Shown here: one piece after another, positions 8,347-17,093 of the stretch
Numbering within the stretch: position 1 is the stretch's first letter
How the letters are laid out: each line of letters starts with the position of its first letter
Assembly (NCBI GenBank): GCA_900471525.1
Contig: UCEZ01000057.1
Coordinates: 1 to 49,944, forward strand
Length of the DNA stretch: 49,944 nt
DNA from: Hyphomicrobiales bacterium
GTDB taxonomy: Bacteria > Pseudomonadota > Alphaproteobacteria > Rhizobiales > Rhizobiaceae
Reading direction: 5' to 3'
Program-made: the position numbers and the translations under genes
Notes under the pieces: generated by a model
What the model saw: only the letters and a program-made list of their open reading frames with translations
Told to the model about the DNA's origin: nothing
The model's database searches: none

Positions 8347-8631
8347 ATGTCTGAACGAAGGAATCCCGCAAACCGCAACGATGCCAGTCAGCGCCAGGAT
8401 CCAGGCGAGCGTCAGGATTACGGCCTGGATGACATGGGCGTCCCCCTTTGGAGCGAGGCGGACGAGGAGCATGTCTCGGGCCGCAACTGGTCGGTCATCA
8501 TGGTCTTCGTGTTCGTGCCGCTGATGGCGCTGATCGTGCTGGCACTCTGTCTTTACGCTCTGTTTGCCCATGTTTTCGGCACGCCACAGGTGCCGGATAC
8601 GGTCATTGAAAGTACGAAGCAACCGTCCTGA
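8347..8631 (+). CDS. Small single-pass membrane protein, unknown function
   Basis: 94 residues. A polar, charged N-terminus of about 47 residues is followed by one hydrophobic helix (about residues 49-74, SVIMVFVFVPLMALIVLALC) and a short tail. Start ATG 8347 has GGAGGGAGA directly upstream; the frame is open further 5' but that part lacks a ribosome site. The stop codon lies within a 7-bp hairpin (ACCGTCC/GGACGGT). I do not recognise the family. Confidence 0.65.
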   Translation: MSERRNPANRNDASQRQDPGERQDYGLDDMGVPLWSEADEEHVSGRNWSVIMVFVFVPLMALIVLALCLYALFAHVFGTPQVPDTVIESTKQPS

Positions 8632-8664
8632 GAGGGACGGTACCTGCACCCGCGACCTGAACGA

Positions 8665-9072
8665 TCACTCCTGTTCGAATGTCAGGGCGACGCCGTTCAT
8701 GCAATAGCGAAGGCCGGTCGGGGGCGGGCCGTCGGGAAAGACATGGCCGAGATGCGCGTCGCAATCGGCACAACGGATTTCCGTCCGGCTCAGGCCATAG
8801 GAGATGTCGTGATATTTCGTCACTGCATCGCTGGAGATCGGCTCGTAGAAGCTCGGCCAGCCGGTGCCGGAATTGAATTTCGCCGCTGAGCGGTAGAGCG
8901 GCCGGTTGCAGCAGACGCAGTGATAGACGCCTTTCTTGCTCAGATCGAAATCCGGGCTCGAAAAGGCGCGCTCGGTGCCGTGCTGGCGGGTGATGCGGTA
9001 CTGGTCCGGTGTCAGTTGCGCCCGCCATTCTTCATCTGTCTTCATCACTTTCAAGGTGCTGGTGTCGCTCAT
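8665..9072 (-). CDS. msrB: Peptide-methionine (R)-S-oxide reductase MsrB
   Basis: 135 residues, the usual length of a stand-alone MsrB. Two zinc CxxC pairs are present (CVCC in VYHCVCCNRPLY and CADC in CADCDAHLGHVF). The signature NSGTGWPSFYEPI and the C-terminal catalytic Cys in LRYCMNGVALTF are intact. The enzyme reduces methionine-R-sulfoxide in proteins at the expense of thioredoxin, in the cytosol (no signal peptide). It faces the small membrane protein gene and is divergent from the antiporter operon. Confidence 0.95.
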   Translation of the reverse strand: MSDTSTLKVMKTDEEWRAQLTPDQYRITRQHGTERAFSSPDFDLSKKGVYHCVCCNRPLYRSAAKFNSGTGWPSFYEPISSDAVTKYHDISYGLSRTEIRCADCDAHLGHVFPDGPPPTGLRYCMNGVALTFEQE

Positions 9073-9321
9073 CGCTCTCTCCCTGATTTCCCGCAGGAGA
9101 TATAGGAAGGACTTTCAGTCCGGCAATCGCCAGAGCCGTGCAATCGCATGGCATATCGGTGCGGCGGTTGACGTTTTAGGGGGATGCCGGGCGGATGTCT
9201 GTATATCCTTGCGTAACCTTGAGTTTGGCCATCGCTTGGCTTATCCCAAAAGTCCGCAATGGCAATCGTCGCTGGCATCCTCGCTTTCCCCGCCGCAACC
9301 TTGAAAGGAACCCGCTGACCC

Positions 9322-11682
9322 ATGAATGTCACCGATCTGACATTTCTGGCGCTCTGCCTTCCCTTTCTGGGCGCGCTCGCAGCGCCCTTGCTCACACGAG
9401 CGCTCGGCCACAACGCCGCCTGGGTGCTTGCCCTCATTCCCGTCGCGATCTTCGCGCATTTCGCCGGTTTTTCCGCTGACGTCGCCCAAGGCGAGGTCGT
9501 GACCGGCGGCTATGACTGGGTGCCGTCCTTCGATGTCGGCTTTTCCTGGCTGATCGACGGGCTGTCGCTGACCTTCATCCTTTTGATTTCCGGCATCGGG
9601 GCGCTGATCGTGCTCTATTCTGGTGGCTACCTCAAAGGCCATCCGCATCAAGGTCGCTTCTTCTCGTTCCTCCTGATGTTCATGGGCTCGATGCTCGGGC
9701 TGGTTGCTTCCGACAGCTTTCTGATGCTGTTCGTCTTCTGGGAACTGACCTCGATCACTTCGTTCCTGCTGATCGGCTTCGACCATCACCGCGACGCCGC
9801 CCGGCGCGCCGCGTTTCAGGCGCTGGTGGTGACCGGCGGCGGCGGGTTGTTTCTGCTCGCTGGCCTGATCCTCCTGTGGAATATTTCCGGGGTCACCCAA
9901 TTCTCGGCTCTGACGTCGCTTGGTCCTGTGGTCAAGGCAAGCCCGCTCTATCTGGCGGCCCTTGTCCTGGTGCTGGGCGGGGCCTTCACCAAGTCGGCAC
10001 AGTTTCCGTTCCATTTCTGGCTGCCGAACGCCATGGAGGCGCCGACCCCGGTGTCGGCCTACCTGCACTCGGCTACCATGGTGAAAGCCGGCGTCTACCT
10101 GTTGATGCGGCTGAACCCGGTGCTTGGCGGCACGGTCGCGTGGCAGATCGTCCTACCGGTGTTCGGCGTGGCGACACTCGTCATCGGCGCTCTGCTGGCC
10201 GTACGCCAGACCGACCTCAAGCTGATGCTCGCCTATACGACGATGTCGTCGCTCGGTCTTCTGGTCCTTTTGACCGGCTTTGGAGCGCCTTATGCGATCG
10301 AGGCGGCAACGCTCTATCTCGTCGCGCATTCGCTGTTCAAGGGCGCGCTGTTCATGGTGGCCGGCATCATCGACCATGAAACCGGAACGCGCGACGTGAC
10401 GCGGCTCGGCGGCCTGCGCTCGGCGATGCCGCTGACGTTTGCCATTGCGCTTGCTGCCGCCATCTCTATGGGCGGGCTGCCGCCCTTTTTCGGGTTTCTG
10501 GCAAAGGAAGAAGTCTACGCCGCACTCTCTGCCTTCGACTGGCGCTCGCTCACATTTGCAGCCCTTGCCGTCATCGGCAACGCGCTGATGTTCGCCGTCG
10601 CCTTTGCCGTCGCGCTGACACCGTTCACCGGAAAACCCGTCGCGACCCCGAAGCATGCGCATGAGGCGCCGGTTCTGCTCTGGCTCGGCCCTGCGGTACT
10701 CGCCCTTGCCGGTCTTGCTGCTGCTTTCCTGTCAAGCACCGTCCACGCCCTGATTTCCTCGCCCATGGCCTCGGCCGTCGCCGGTGAACCGCGTACCGTC
10801 ACCATGTCGCTGACGCCGCATCTCGGCGTGCCGCTGGCCCTTTCGGCGCTGACCGTCGCAATCGGTATCGGTTTCTATCTCGGTCTTGCGCGCCTTCGGG
10901 CGGGGACCGCGGCGCTCCTCGCCGCTATCGGCTGGGGGCCGGATCGTGGCTTCGACCAGGCGATCCGGGGTCTGCTGCGCCTGTCCTTTGCCGTCACCCG
11001 CTGGCTGCAGAACGGCAGGCTGGATACCTACATGGCCGTGACCTTCGTGATGGTGGCCATCGTCCTCTTGGTGCCGCCGTTCCTGTTCGGCGAACTGGCC
11101 CGGCCGCCGATCTTCCCGGCCATTCCGCTGCATGAATTCGCCATTATGGCCATTGCCGTGATCGGGCTGTTCGCCGTCGTCCTGGCGAAGGACCGGCTGA
11201 CGGCGATCGTCTCGCTCGGCATCCAGGGTTTTTCGGTCGCGGTGATCTTCCTGCTCTATGGGGCGCCGGATCTCGCCTTCACCCAGTTCATGATCGAAAC
11301 GCTGGCCGTCGTCATCCTGGCACTGGTGATGACGCGGCTCAGGCTTTCGCCGTCCGATCACCGCCCGCGACGCGAGACCCTGCCGGATGCGGCGATCGCG
11401 CTGGCCTGCGGGCTCGGCGCGACCTTGCTGCTGCTCAAGGTGACGGAAGGGCCGTTCAACACGGCGCTCACCGATTTCTTCAACCAGTATTCGAAAACCA
11501 TCGCCCATGGCGGCAATGTCGTGAATGTCATCATCGTCGATTTCCGCGGCACGGATACGCTGGGCGAAATCGCCGTGGTCATGATCGCCGGACTCGCGGT
11601 GCTGTCGCTCGTGCGGCTTCGCGCGGGATCGATGCGGCGCATTGCCGACAATGACCCGGATGCAGAGGAGGCCGGCCGATGA
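9322..11682 (+). CDS. mrpA: Mrp/Mnh/Pha cation/proton antiporter subunit A
   Basis: 786 residues, typical of MrpA. The N-terminal two thirds are NuoL/ND5-like, with the proton-path Lys/His region GAFTKSAQFPFHFWLPNAME followed by HSATMVKAGVYLLMRL. The C-terminal part (about 590-780) is the MbhD/MbhE-like extension. It is the largest subunit of a seven-protein membrane complex that exchanges Na+ or K+ for H+ and supports pH and salt homeostasis; the rhizobial versions are called Pha. First gene of a tight operon: its stop overlaps the start of subunit B (ATGA). Confidence 0.95.
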   Translation: MNVTDLTFLALCLPFLGALAAPLLTRALGHNAAWVLALIPVAIFAHFAGFSADVAQGEVVTGGYDWVPSFDVGFSWLIDGLSLTFILLISGIGALIVLYSGGYLKGHPHQGRFFSFLLMFMGSMLGLVASDSFLMLFVFWELTSITSFLLIGFDHHRDAARRAAFQALVVTGGGGLFLLAGLILLWNISGVTQFSALTSLGPVVKASPLYLAALVLVLGGAFTKSAQFPFHFWLPNAMEAPTPVSAYLHSATMVKAGVYLLMRLNPVLGGTVAWQIVLPVFGVATLVIGALLAVRQTDLKLMLAYTTMSSLGLLVLLTGFGAPYAIEAATLYLVAHSLFKGALFMVAGIIDHETGTRDVTRLGGLRSAMPLTFAIALAAAISMGGLPPFFGFLAKEEVYAALSAFDWRSLTFAALAVIGNALMFAVAFAVALTPFTGKPVATPKHAHEAPVLLWLGPAVLALAGLAAAFLSSTVHALISSPMASAVAGEPRTVTMSLTPHLGVPLALSALTVAIGIGFYLGLARLRAGTAALLAAIGWGPDRGFDQAIRGLLRLSFAVTRWLQNGRLDTYMAVTFVMVAIVLLVPPFLFGELARPPIFPAIPLHEFAIMAIAVIGLFAVVLAKDRLTAIVSLGIQGFSVAVIFLLYGAPDLAFTQFMIETLAVVILALVMTRLRLSPSDHRPRRETLPDAAIALACGLGATLLLLKVTEGPFNTALTDFFNQYSKTIAHGGNVVNVIIVDFRGTDTLGEIAVVMIAGLAVLSLVRLRAGSMRRIADNDPDAEEAGR

Positions 11683-12098
11683 AATCGCTGATCTTCCGCA
11701 CCGCCGCACCGGTTATCGTCGGCGTCATGCTGCTGTTTTCGATCTTCGTGCTTTTGCGCGGTCACAACGAGCCGGGCGGCGGCTTCATCGGCGGGCTGAT
11801 TGCCGTTGCCGCACTGTCGATCTACGGCATCGCCTTCGGCGTCGAAACCGTGCGCCGGGCGATCGTCTTCCATCCGCTGGCGATATCCGGGGCAGGGCTG
11901 TTGCTGGCGACGCTTTCGGGCCTCTTGTCGATGGTCTTCCATGTGCCGTTCATGTCCGGGCTCTGGGTCTATCCGGTGATCCTCGGCGAGGAGATCCCGC
12001 TGTCGAGCGTCATGACCTTCGATATCGGCGTCTATCTGGTCGTCGTCGGCGCAGTCACCTCCATCGCCCTGTCGCTGGAAGAAAGAGGAGAGGATTGA
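11679..12098 (+). CDS. mrpB: Mrp antiporter subunit B
   Basis: 139 residues, four predicted helices. Family motif GHNEPGGGFIGGLIAVAA (MnhB domain) is intact, as is the segment PVILGEEIPLSSVMTFDIGV. Integral part of the antiporter complex, without known catalysis of its own. Starts in an ATGA overlap with subunit A and ends in a TGATG junction with subunit C, so translation is coupled on both sides. It is a separate gene here, not fused to A as in some rhizobial Pha systems. Confidence 0.93.
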   Translation: MKSLIFRTAAPVIVGVMLLFSIFVLLRGHNEPGGGFIGGLIAVAALSIYGIAFGVETVRRAIVFHPLAISGAGLLLATLSGLLSMVFHVPFMSGLWVYPVILGEEIPLSSVMTFDIGVYLVVVGAVTSIALSLEERGED

Positions 12099-12475
12099 TG
12101 GAACCCGTTTTCGCCGTCCTGACCGGCATCTTCCTGACGATCGCCGTCTATCTGCTTCTGTCGAAGTTCATCATCCGCATGCTGCTCGGCGTCGCCATTC
12201 TCGGCAATGCCGTCAACCTGTTGATCTTCACCAGCGGCCGGATCATGCGCGAGGTGCCGCCAGTGATCGGGGCAGGGCTCGACGTGCCCGCCGGGCCGAC
12301 GGCCAATCCCTTGCCGCAGGCGCTGATCCTGACGGCGATCGTCATTTCCTTCTCGTTCTTCGCCTTCCTGCTGGTCCTGTCCTGGCGCGCCTATAGCAGT
12401 CTTGCGACCGACAACACCGATGCAATGCGCGTGGCCGAGCCAGTCGACGCCCAACTGCCGCCGCTTGGATACTGA
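12098..12475 (+). CDS. mrpC: Mrp antiporter subunit C (NuoK-like)
   Basis: 125 residues, three helices of NuoK type. Motifs: LLGVAILGNAVNLLIFTSGR and DVPAGPTANPLPQALILTAIVIS, where the Pro-Gln-Ala-Leu stretch is characteristic of MnhC. ATG 12098 overlaps the stop of subunit B by one base. The open frame extends 5' inside subunit B but is a shadow there. Confidence 0.93.
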   Translation: MEPVFAVLTGIFLTIAVYLLLSKFIIRMLLGVAILGNAVNLLIFTSGRIMREVPPVIGAGLDVPAGPTANPLPQALILTAIVISFSFFAFLLVLSWRAYSSLATDNTDAMRVAEPVDAQLPPLGY

Positions 12476-12481
12476 CAGACG

Positions 12482-14041
12482 ATGGCCGTTTCCACTTCCC
12501 CCATCGATCTTTCCGCAGCGCTCGTTCTTGAGCCTGTTGCAGCGCTCGACTGGCTGGTGATCCTGCCGGTCGCCTGGTGTATCTGCATCGGCGCCGTGCT
12601 GATGATGATCCGGCAAAGAGGGGGGCTGCAGCCGCTGATCGCCATCGCCGCACTGTGTGTTCTCGTCGCGCTTGATGCCGGGTTGTTGTGGCATGTGTCG
12701 CAGGATGGTCCGGCAACGATGGTCATGGGCCGCTGGCTGCCGCCGTTCGGCATCGCTTTCACGGTCGATCTGACCGGCGCGCTGTTTGCGCTGACAGCGG
12801 CGGTCGTGGCGCTCATCGGCGCCATCGCGGCCATCGATGACATCAATACCAGCGGCCGGCGCTACGGCTTCTATCCCTTCCTGATGCTTTTGATGGCGGG
12901 CGTCAGCGGCGCCTTTCTGACCGGTGACATCTTCAACCTCTATGTCTGGTTCGAGGTGCTGTTGATCTCGTCCTTCGGACTTCTGGTGCTCGGGAGCGAG
13001 CGCGAGCAGATTGACGGCGCGGTAAAATACGGCTTCCTCAACCTTGTCGCCACGACGCTGTTCCTGATCACCACCGGCTATCTCTACGGTGTCTTCGGCA
13101 CGCTCAATATGGCCGATATCGCCCGCAAGGCCGCCAGCCTGCAGGATACAGCGCCGCTGGTGACGCTGACGGCGCTCTATGTTCTCGCCTTCGCGATGAA
13201 GGCGGCTGCCTTCCCGGTGAATTTCTGGTTGCCCGCCTCCTATCATACGCCGCGCATCGTCGTTTCGGCGCTGTTTGCCGGCCTGCTCACCAAGGTCGGC
13301 ATCTACGCGCTGATCCGTGTCTCCGTCATGCTGTTTCCGTTCGCGCGGGAACAATTGAGCCTCGTCATCGCAATCGTTGCCGCGCTGACCATGCTGACCG
13401 GCGCGCTCGGCGCTCTGGCGCAGACCGATACGCGCCGCCTGCTCGGTTATCTCGTCATCTCCGGCATCGGCGCCATGCTTGCCGGCATTGCCATCGGCGG
13501 CGCTGGCGGCATCGGTGGTGCGGTCTTCTATGCGCTGCATTCGATGCTGGTGATGACGGCGCTTTATCTGGCCAGCGGTCTGGCCGCCCGCCTCGGCGGC
13601 GGTTTCTCGCTGGCGACGGCCGGCGGACTGTATCGGGATCATCTGCTGTTTACGACGTTGTCTCTGATGCTGTTTTTCTCCGTTTCCGGCCTGCCGCCGT
13701 TCTCCGGTTTCTGGCCGAAGGTGATGCTGGTCAAGGCCGCTCTCGACAACGGTGCCGGGTGGCTGGCGGGCGCTCTGCTTTTCACCGGCTTCCTGACGAT
13801 GATTGCCACCGGCCGTGTATTCCTGCTTGCCTATTGGCGGCCGGCGCCCGAAGGCCGGGCGACACCGCAGGAAGCTCTGCCGGTAAAGGCCCTGTTGCCG
13901 CTGCTGGTCCTCACAGTGCTCAGCGTTCTCATCGGCCTCCTTCCCGAAACCTTGCTCGGTCTGGTGCAGAACGCCGCCTTGACGCTCAACGAGCCATCGG
14001 CCTATCTCAAGTCCGTCTTTCCGGCGGGGAGCATGCCATGA
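12482..14041 (+). CDS. mrpD: Mrp antiporter subunit D (NuoN/NuoL-like)
   Basis: 519 residues, about fourteen helices, homologous to the proton-pumping subunits of complex I. Key region MKAAAFPVNFWLPASYHTPR followed by LFAGLLTKVGIYALIRV has the conserved Lys residues for proton transfer, and GLPPFSGFWPKVMLVKAAL is the typical C-terminal loop. Six bases separate it from the end of subunit C; its stop overlaps the start of E (ATGA). Confidence 0.94.
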   Translation: MAVSTSPIDLSAALVLEPVAALDWLVILPVAWCICIGAVLMMIRQRGGLQPLIAIAALCVLVALDAGLLWHVSQDGPATMVMGRWLPPFGIAFTVDLTGALFALTAAVVALIGAIAAIDDINTSGRRYGFYPFLMLLMAGVSGAFLTGDIFNLYVWFEVLLISSFGLLVLGSEREQIDGAVKYGFLNLVATTLFLITTGYLYGVFGTLNMADIARKAASLQDTAPLVTLTALYVLAFAMKAAAFPVNFWLPASYHTPRIVVSALFAGLLTKVGIYALIRVSVMLFPFAREQLSLVIAIVAALTMLTGALGALAQTDTRRLLGYLVISGIGAMLAGIAIGGAGGIGGAVFYALHSMLVMTALYLASGLAARLGGGFSLATAGGLYRDHLLFTTLSLMLFFSVSGLPPFSGFWPKVMLVKAALDNGAGWLAGALLFTGFLTMIATGRVFLLAYWRPAPEGRATPQEALPVKALLPLLVLTVLSVLIGLLPETLLGLVQNAALTLNEPSAYLKSVFPAGSMP

Positions 14042-14514
14042 CGTTCATTGTCGTCAACCTGATCCTGACCCTGATCTGGGCGGTCGTCACCGGCAGCTTC
14101 AGCATCCACAATCTCCTGCTCGGTTTCGCCATGGGCGCGCTGTCACTGTGGCTGGTGCGTGAGCAGCTCCCGGCCACCCTGCATCGGGTCCGCCCCTTGA
14201 AGCTCTTGTTGCTGGCCGTCTTGTTCTTCAAGGAACTGTCGCTCTCGGCGATCAAGGTCGCAATCATGGTGCTGCGGCCGAACATGCGGCTGAGGCCCGG
14301 CATATTCGCTTTTCCGCTGACGCTGACGCGCGATTTCGAGATCACGCTGCTTGCCAATCTGATCACGCTGACGCCGGGCACGCTGTCGGTAGATGTGTCG
14401 GAGGACCGCAAGACCCTTTACGTGCACGCACTCGATTGCCATGACCCGGCGGCTGAAAGACGGGCGATTTCCAGCGGGTTCGAACGCCGCATCCGGGAGG
14501 CTTTTCCGACATGA
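14038..14514 (+). CDS. mrpE: Mrp antiporter subunit E
   Basis: 158 residues of the MnhE family. Two or three N-terminal helices are followed by a cytoplasmic domain containing FEITLLANLITLTPGTLSVD and LYVHALDC. ATG 14038 sits in an ATGA overlap with subunit D and its own stop overlaps subunit F in the same way. Confidence 0.93.
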   Translation: MTFIVVNLILTLIWAVVTGSFSIHNLLLGFAMGALSLWLVREQLPATLHRVRPLKLLLLAVLFFKELSLSAIKVAIMVLRPNMRLRPGIFAFPLTLTRDFEITLLANLITLTPGTLSVDVSEDRKTLYVHALDCHDPAAERRAISSGFERRIREAFPT

Positions 14515-14885
14515 GCGCGTCCGCCATCCTCTCGCTTGCCACCTCTTTCGCGCTCATTGCCCTGTCGCTCGGGCTGTTGCTGACGGTGGCGCGGATCCTA
14601 CGCGGACCAACGCTGCCGGACCGGGTGCTCGGTCTCGACATGCTGGTGGCTATCGCCATCGGCTTCATCGCGGTCATCGCTATCCGCAGCGGCTTCAATC
14701 TCTATATCGACATCGCCATTGCTCTCAGCCTCGTCGGTTTCCTTGCCACCGTCGCCTTTGCCCGCTTCATTCTGGCGCGCGGACTGTCGCCGGAAACCGA
14801 GAAGGGCCCAGGCGAGGTGTCGCCGGCAGTGCAAAAGCCCAAGCGCGACAAGCCGGGGCGCCGCAAACTTAAGGGAGCCCGGTGA
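14511..14885 (+). CDS. mrpF: Mrp antiporter subunit F
   Basis: 124 residues, three helices, MnhF/PhaF family. The conserved segment LRGPTLPDRVLGLDML with its Asp is present. A basic C-terminal tail (KPKRDKPGRRKLKGAR) is longer than in many homologs. Couples to G through a TGATG junction. Confidence 0.92.
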   Translation: MSASAILSLATSFALIALSLGLLLTVARILRGPTLPDRVLGLDMLVAIAIGFIAVIAIRSGFNLYIDIAIALSLVGFLATVAFARFILARGLSPETEKGPGEVSPAVQKPKRDKPGRRKLKGAR

Positions 14886-15247
14886 TGTCAGCCGATATCG
14901 ACATGATCACCGCAGTCGCCGTCAGCCTCCTCCTTGTCGTCGGGTCTCTCTTCAGCGTGCTGGCGGCGCTCGGTCTGCTGCGTTTTCCCGACCTTTACAC
15001 GCGCATGCACGCGGCTTCGAAGGCGGGCACGATCGGCTCCGGCCTGTTGCTGCTGGCGGCAGGTATCCACGCGCTCGATATCGCCATTCTGCTGAGGGCG
15101 CTTGCCGGTTTTGCCTTTTTCGTTCTGACGGCGCCGATTTCCGCCCATCTTCTGGCCAAGGCGGCCCACCAGGCGGGTTACAGATTGACCAATCTGTCCG
15201 TGACCGATCAATTGCCGCTATCAAAGCAGAAATCCGGCAATATCTAG
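14885..15247 (+). CDS. mrpG: Mrp antiporter subunit G
   Basis: 120 residues, MnhG/PhaG family, three helices. Signature LGLLRFPDLYTRMHAASKAGT is intact. ATG 14885 is preferred to the GTG three bases earlier because the ATG overlaps the stop of subunit F by one base as in the rest of the operon. Last gene of the antiporter operon. Confidence 0.92.
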   Translation: MSADIDMITAVAVSLLLVVGSLFSVLAALGLLRFPDLYTRMHAASKAGTIGSGLLLLAAGIHALDIAILLRALAGFAFFVLTAPISAHLLAKAAHQAGYRLTNLSVTDQLPLSKQKSGNI

Positions 15248-15938
15248 AGAATGTCGCGCAAAAGTGTACAGCGGGTTTTGCGATACCGACATGCGTAAAT
15301 CAAAGACGCGCCGGAAGCGAATCTGAAAGATCGCGACGCGTTTTAGCGCGCCTTGCCTTTAATCGAACGCATTCTGCCGCGAAGCATGCGGCCCGGCGAT
15401 TCGAATGGAACGGCCGATTTGAGCCGACAGAATGCGTAGCACCCAAGGCTCGACATTCTCATTTTGGGAAACATTGCCGGAGCTGGAAGTAGATTGTCGT
15501 TCATTTCCAGCGGAACGCAGCGTTCGTCGTTAGATGTATCGTAATGTTTCCGCCATCGCAGCGGCTCACCGCACATTTCAAGATGAATAGGCTAAATATC
15601 GCACAAAATATTATTGGACTTTTGGTCGATCAATGTTAATCGAGTAAAGGCAAAGTGTCCATTTCCATATTACTTCGTTCTGAAATTCCAGCATGGGTTG
15701 TGAGTATTGATTGTTGCTTTGAGGCGCCAGGTTGTCCCAGCGCTTTGGTGACGTATTCAAACCTCGGAATTAGGAGTAATATAAGTGTTTGTCGAGGTTT
15801 TACGGTCGCCGTGGGGAGAAATCCTTCAGATTCGACCGTATGCCGCGGTTTTCGGACATTTGCGAGGCATGTCTTGGTTGTGTTCGCGATACCCGTCGCG
15901 GGCATGTTTTGAAGCAATTCCGATAGGAGAAAGAAAGA
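15248..15938 (+). promoter_or_regulatory. Long AT-rich leader/promoter region of mucR
   Basis: 690 bp without a believable gene. GC content falls sharply between about 15585 and 15700 (runs such as AAATATTATT), in contrast to both neighbours. MucR/Ros proteins are known to bind AT-rich, T-tract-containing promoter DNA, often including their own promoter, so an autoregulatory region is a reasonable inference. GGAGA lies about 10 nt before the mucR ATG. No rho-independent terminator for the antiporter operon was recognised. Confidence 0.5.
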
Positions 15939-16370
15939 ATGACGGATCTAACGCTTGGCTCGGGCCACGATCTTCTGGTTGAACTCACCGCAGAGATCGT
16001 CGCTGCCTATGTCAGCAATCATGTCGTCCCGGTCGCCGAACTCTCGACGCTGATCGGCGATGTACATGCCGCCTTGAACAATACCAGCAGCCCGGCTCCG
16101 GTCGCAGTGGTGATCGAAAAGCCGAAGCCGGCTGTTTCGGTGCGCAAGTCGGTTCAGGATGACCAGATCACCTGTTTGGAATGCGGCGGCACCTTCAAGT
16201 CGTTGAAGCGCCACCTGATGACGCATCACAGCCTGTCGCCGGAAGACTATCGTGAGAAGTGGGACCTGCCGACCGACTACCCGATGGTGGCTCCGGCCTA
16301 TGCCGAAGCACGTTCGCGCCTCGCCAAGGAAATGGGCCTTGGCCAACGCCGCAAGCGCCGCGCCAAGTAA
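15939..16370 (+). CDS. mucR: MucR/Ros-family zinc-finger transcriptional regulator
   Basis: 143 residues, the family's normal size. N-terminal oligomerisation half (LLVELTAEIVAAYVSNHVVP) and C-terminal Ros-type zinc finger: CLECGGTFKSLKRHLMTHH gives C-x2-C-x9-H-x3-H. The tail after LSPEDYREKWDLPTDYPMVAP is basic (GLGQRRKRRAK). MucR/Ros act as H-NS-like silencers controlling exopolysaccharide, motility and symbiosis or virulence genes. A strong terminator follows. Rhizobia may have paralogs, so orthology to the classic mucR is likely but not proven. Confidence 0.93.
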   Translation: MTDLTLGSGHDLLVELTAEIVAAYVSNHVVPVAELSTLIGDVHAALNNTSSPAPVAVVIEKPKPAVSVRKSVQDDQITCLECGGTFKSLKRHLMTHHSLSPEDYREKWDLPTDYPMVAPAYAEARSRLAKEMGLGQRRKRRAK

Positions 16371-16403
16371 GCTTTCGCCGGTTGTTCCAGCGATAAGACA
16401 TCA

Positions 16404-16437
16404 AAGCCGGTCTGGCGCTGCCAGGCCGGCTTTTTTT
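16404..16437 (+). terminator. Intrinsic terminator of mucR
   Basis: AAGCCGG (16404-16410) pairs with CCGGCTT (16426-16432), with further inner pairing, followed by a run of seven T at 16431-16437. It lies 34 bp after the mucR stop. Confidence 0.88.
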
Positions 16438-16616
16438 GTGGCTGCTGCTGGCATCGGATATGGCAAGAATCTGCATAGAGGAAAATATACCTATTTTCTT
16501 CGGAGAAATGCGCAAAAACAATGGAAAAACAACGGATGGTTGTGGGCTTGATGTTCCTTTCATCCCCGTTGTCGCACTAAGGTGTATGAATTAATTCCTA
16601 TCTCAAGGAGTGAACC

Positions 16617-17093
16617 ATGCCCTTCAGCAAAGCTTCCCATCTCCCATCGTCCAGGAAACCGTCGCCGCCGGCGATTGTCCAGCGGACACTGCAAACCAGG
16701 TCGGCCGACGTTGCGGCTGCGCACGCCACTGCCAGCGTTGCCGAGCCATGGGGGCCCGTGTTGCCTGTTGCGGCTCACTTGCGCTGCCGGGTGGTGCGTC
16801 AGGTGACTGCGGAGATGGTGATGCTGGTGGGCGAGCGCGTGCCGCTTCGGCGCGACCGCCGCCGAACCAGCTGCCATGTCCGGCAGATCTCGATGTATGT
16901 CTGCCATGTCGTGCTGCAGATTTCGCTGACCGATATCGGCCATTCCTTCGGCCGCGACAGGACGACCGTCAGCCATGCCTGCAACGTCGTCGAGGATCGC
17001 CGCGACGATCCTGCCTTCGATGATTTCGTCGCTTCGCTGGAGCGTGTCGTCACCTCCGTCTTCGGTGCGCCGGGAGGCCGCGAACATGAATGA
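16617..17093 (+). CDS. DnaA domain IV-like DNA-binding protein
   Basis: 158 residues. The C-terminal half matches the helix-turn-helix domain of DnaA: QISLTDIGHSFGRDRTTVSH corresponds to the DnaA signature GGRDHTTV-HA. The AAA+ ATPase part of DnaA is absent, so it cannot be a replication initiator by itself; it may recognise DnaA-box-like DNA as a regulator. The N-terminus is Arg/Ser/Ala-rich and uninformative. AAGGAG lies 7 nt before the ATG. It overlaps the next gene by 8 bp (ATGAATGA). Confidence 0.78.
   Translation: MPFSKASHLPSSRKPSPPAIVQRTLQTRSADVAAAHATASVAEPWGPVLPVAAHLRCRVVRQVTAEMVMLVGERVPLRRDRRRTSCHVRQISMYVCHVVLQISLTDIGHSFGRDRTTVSHACNVVEDRRDDPAFDDFVASLERVVTSVFGAPGGREHE

Noticed and set aside
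12032..13642. A long minus-strand frame rich in Arg, Gln and His over mrpC-mrpD
   Set aside because: Composition is typical of the antisense shadow of high-GC genes, and the plus strand has clear Mrp homology.
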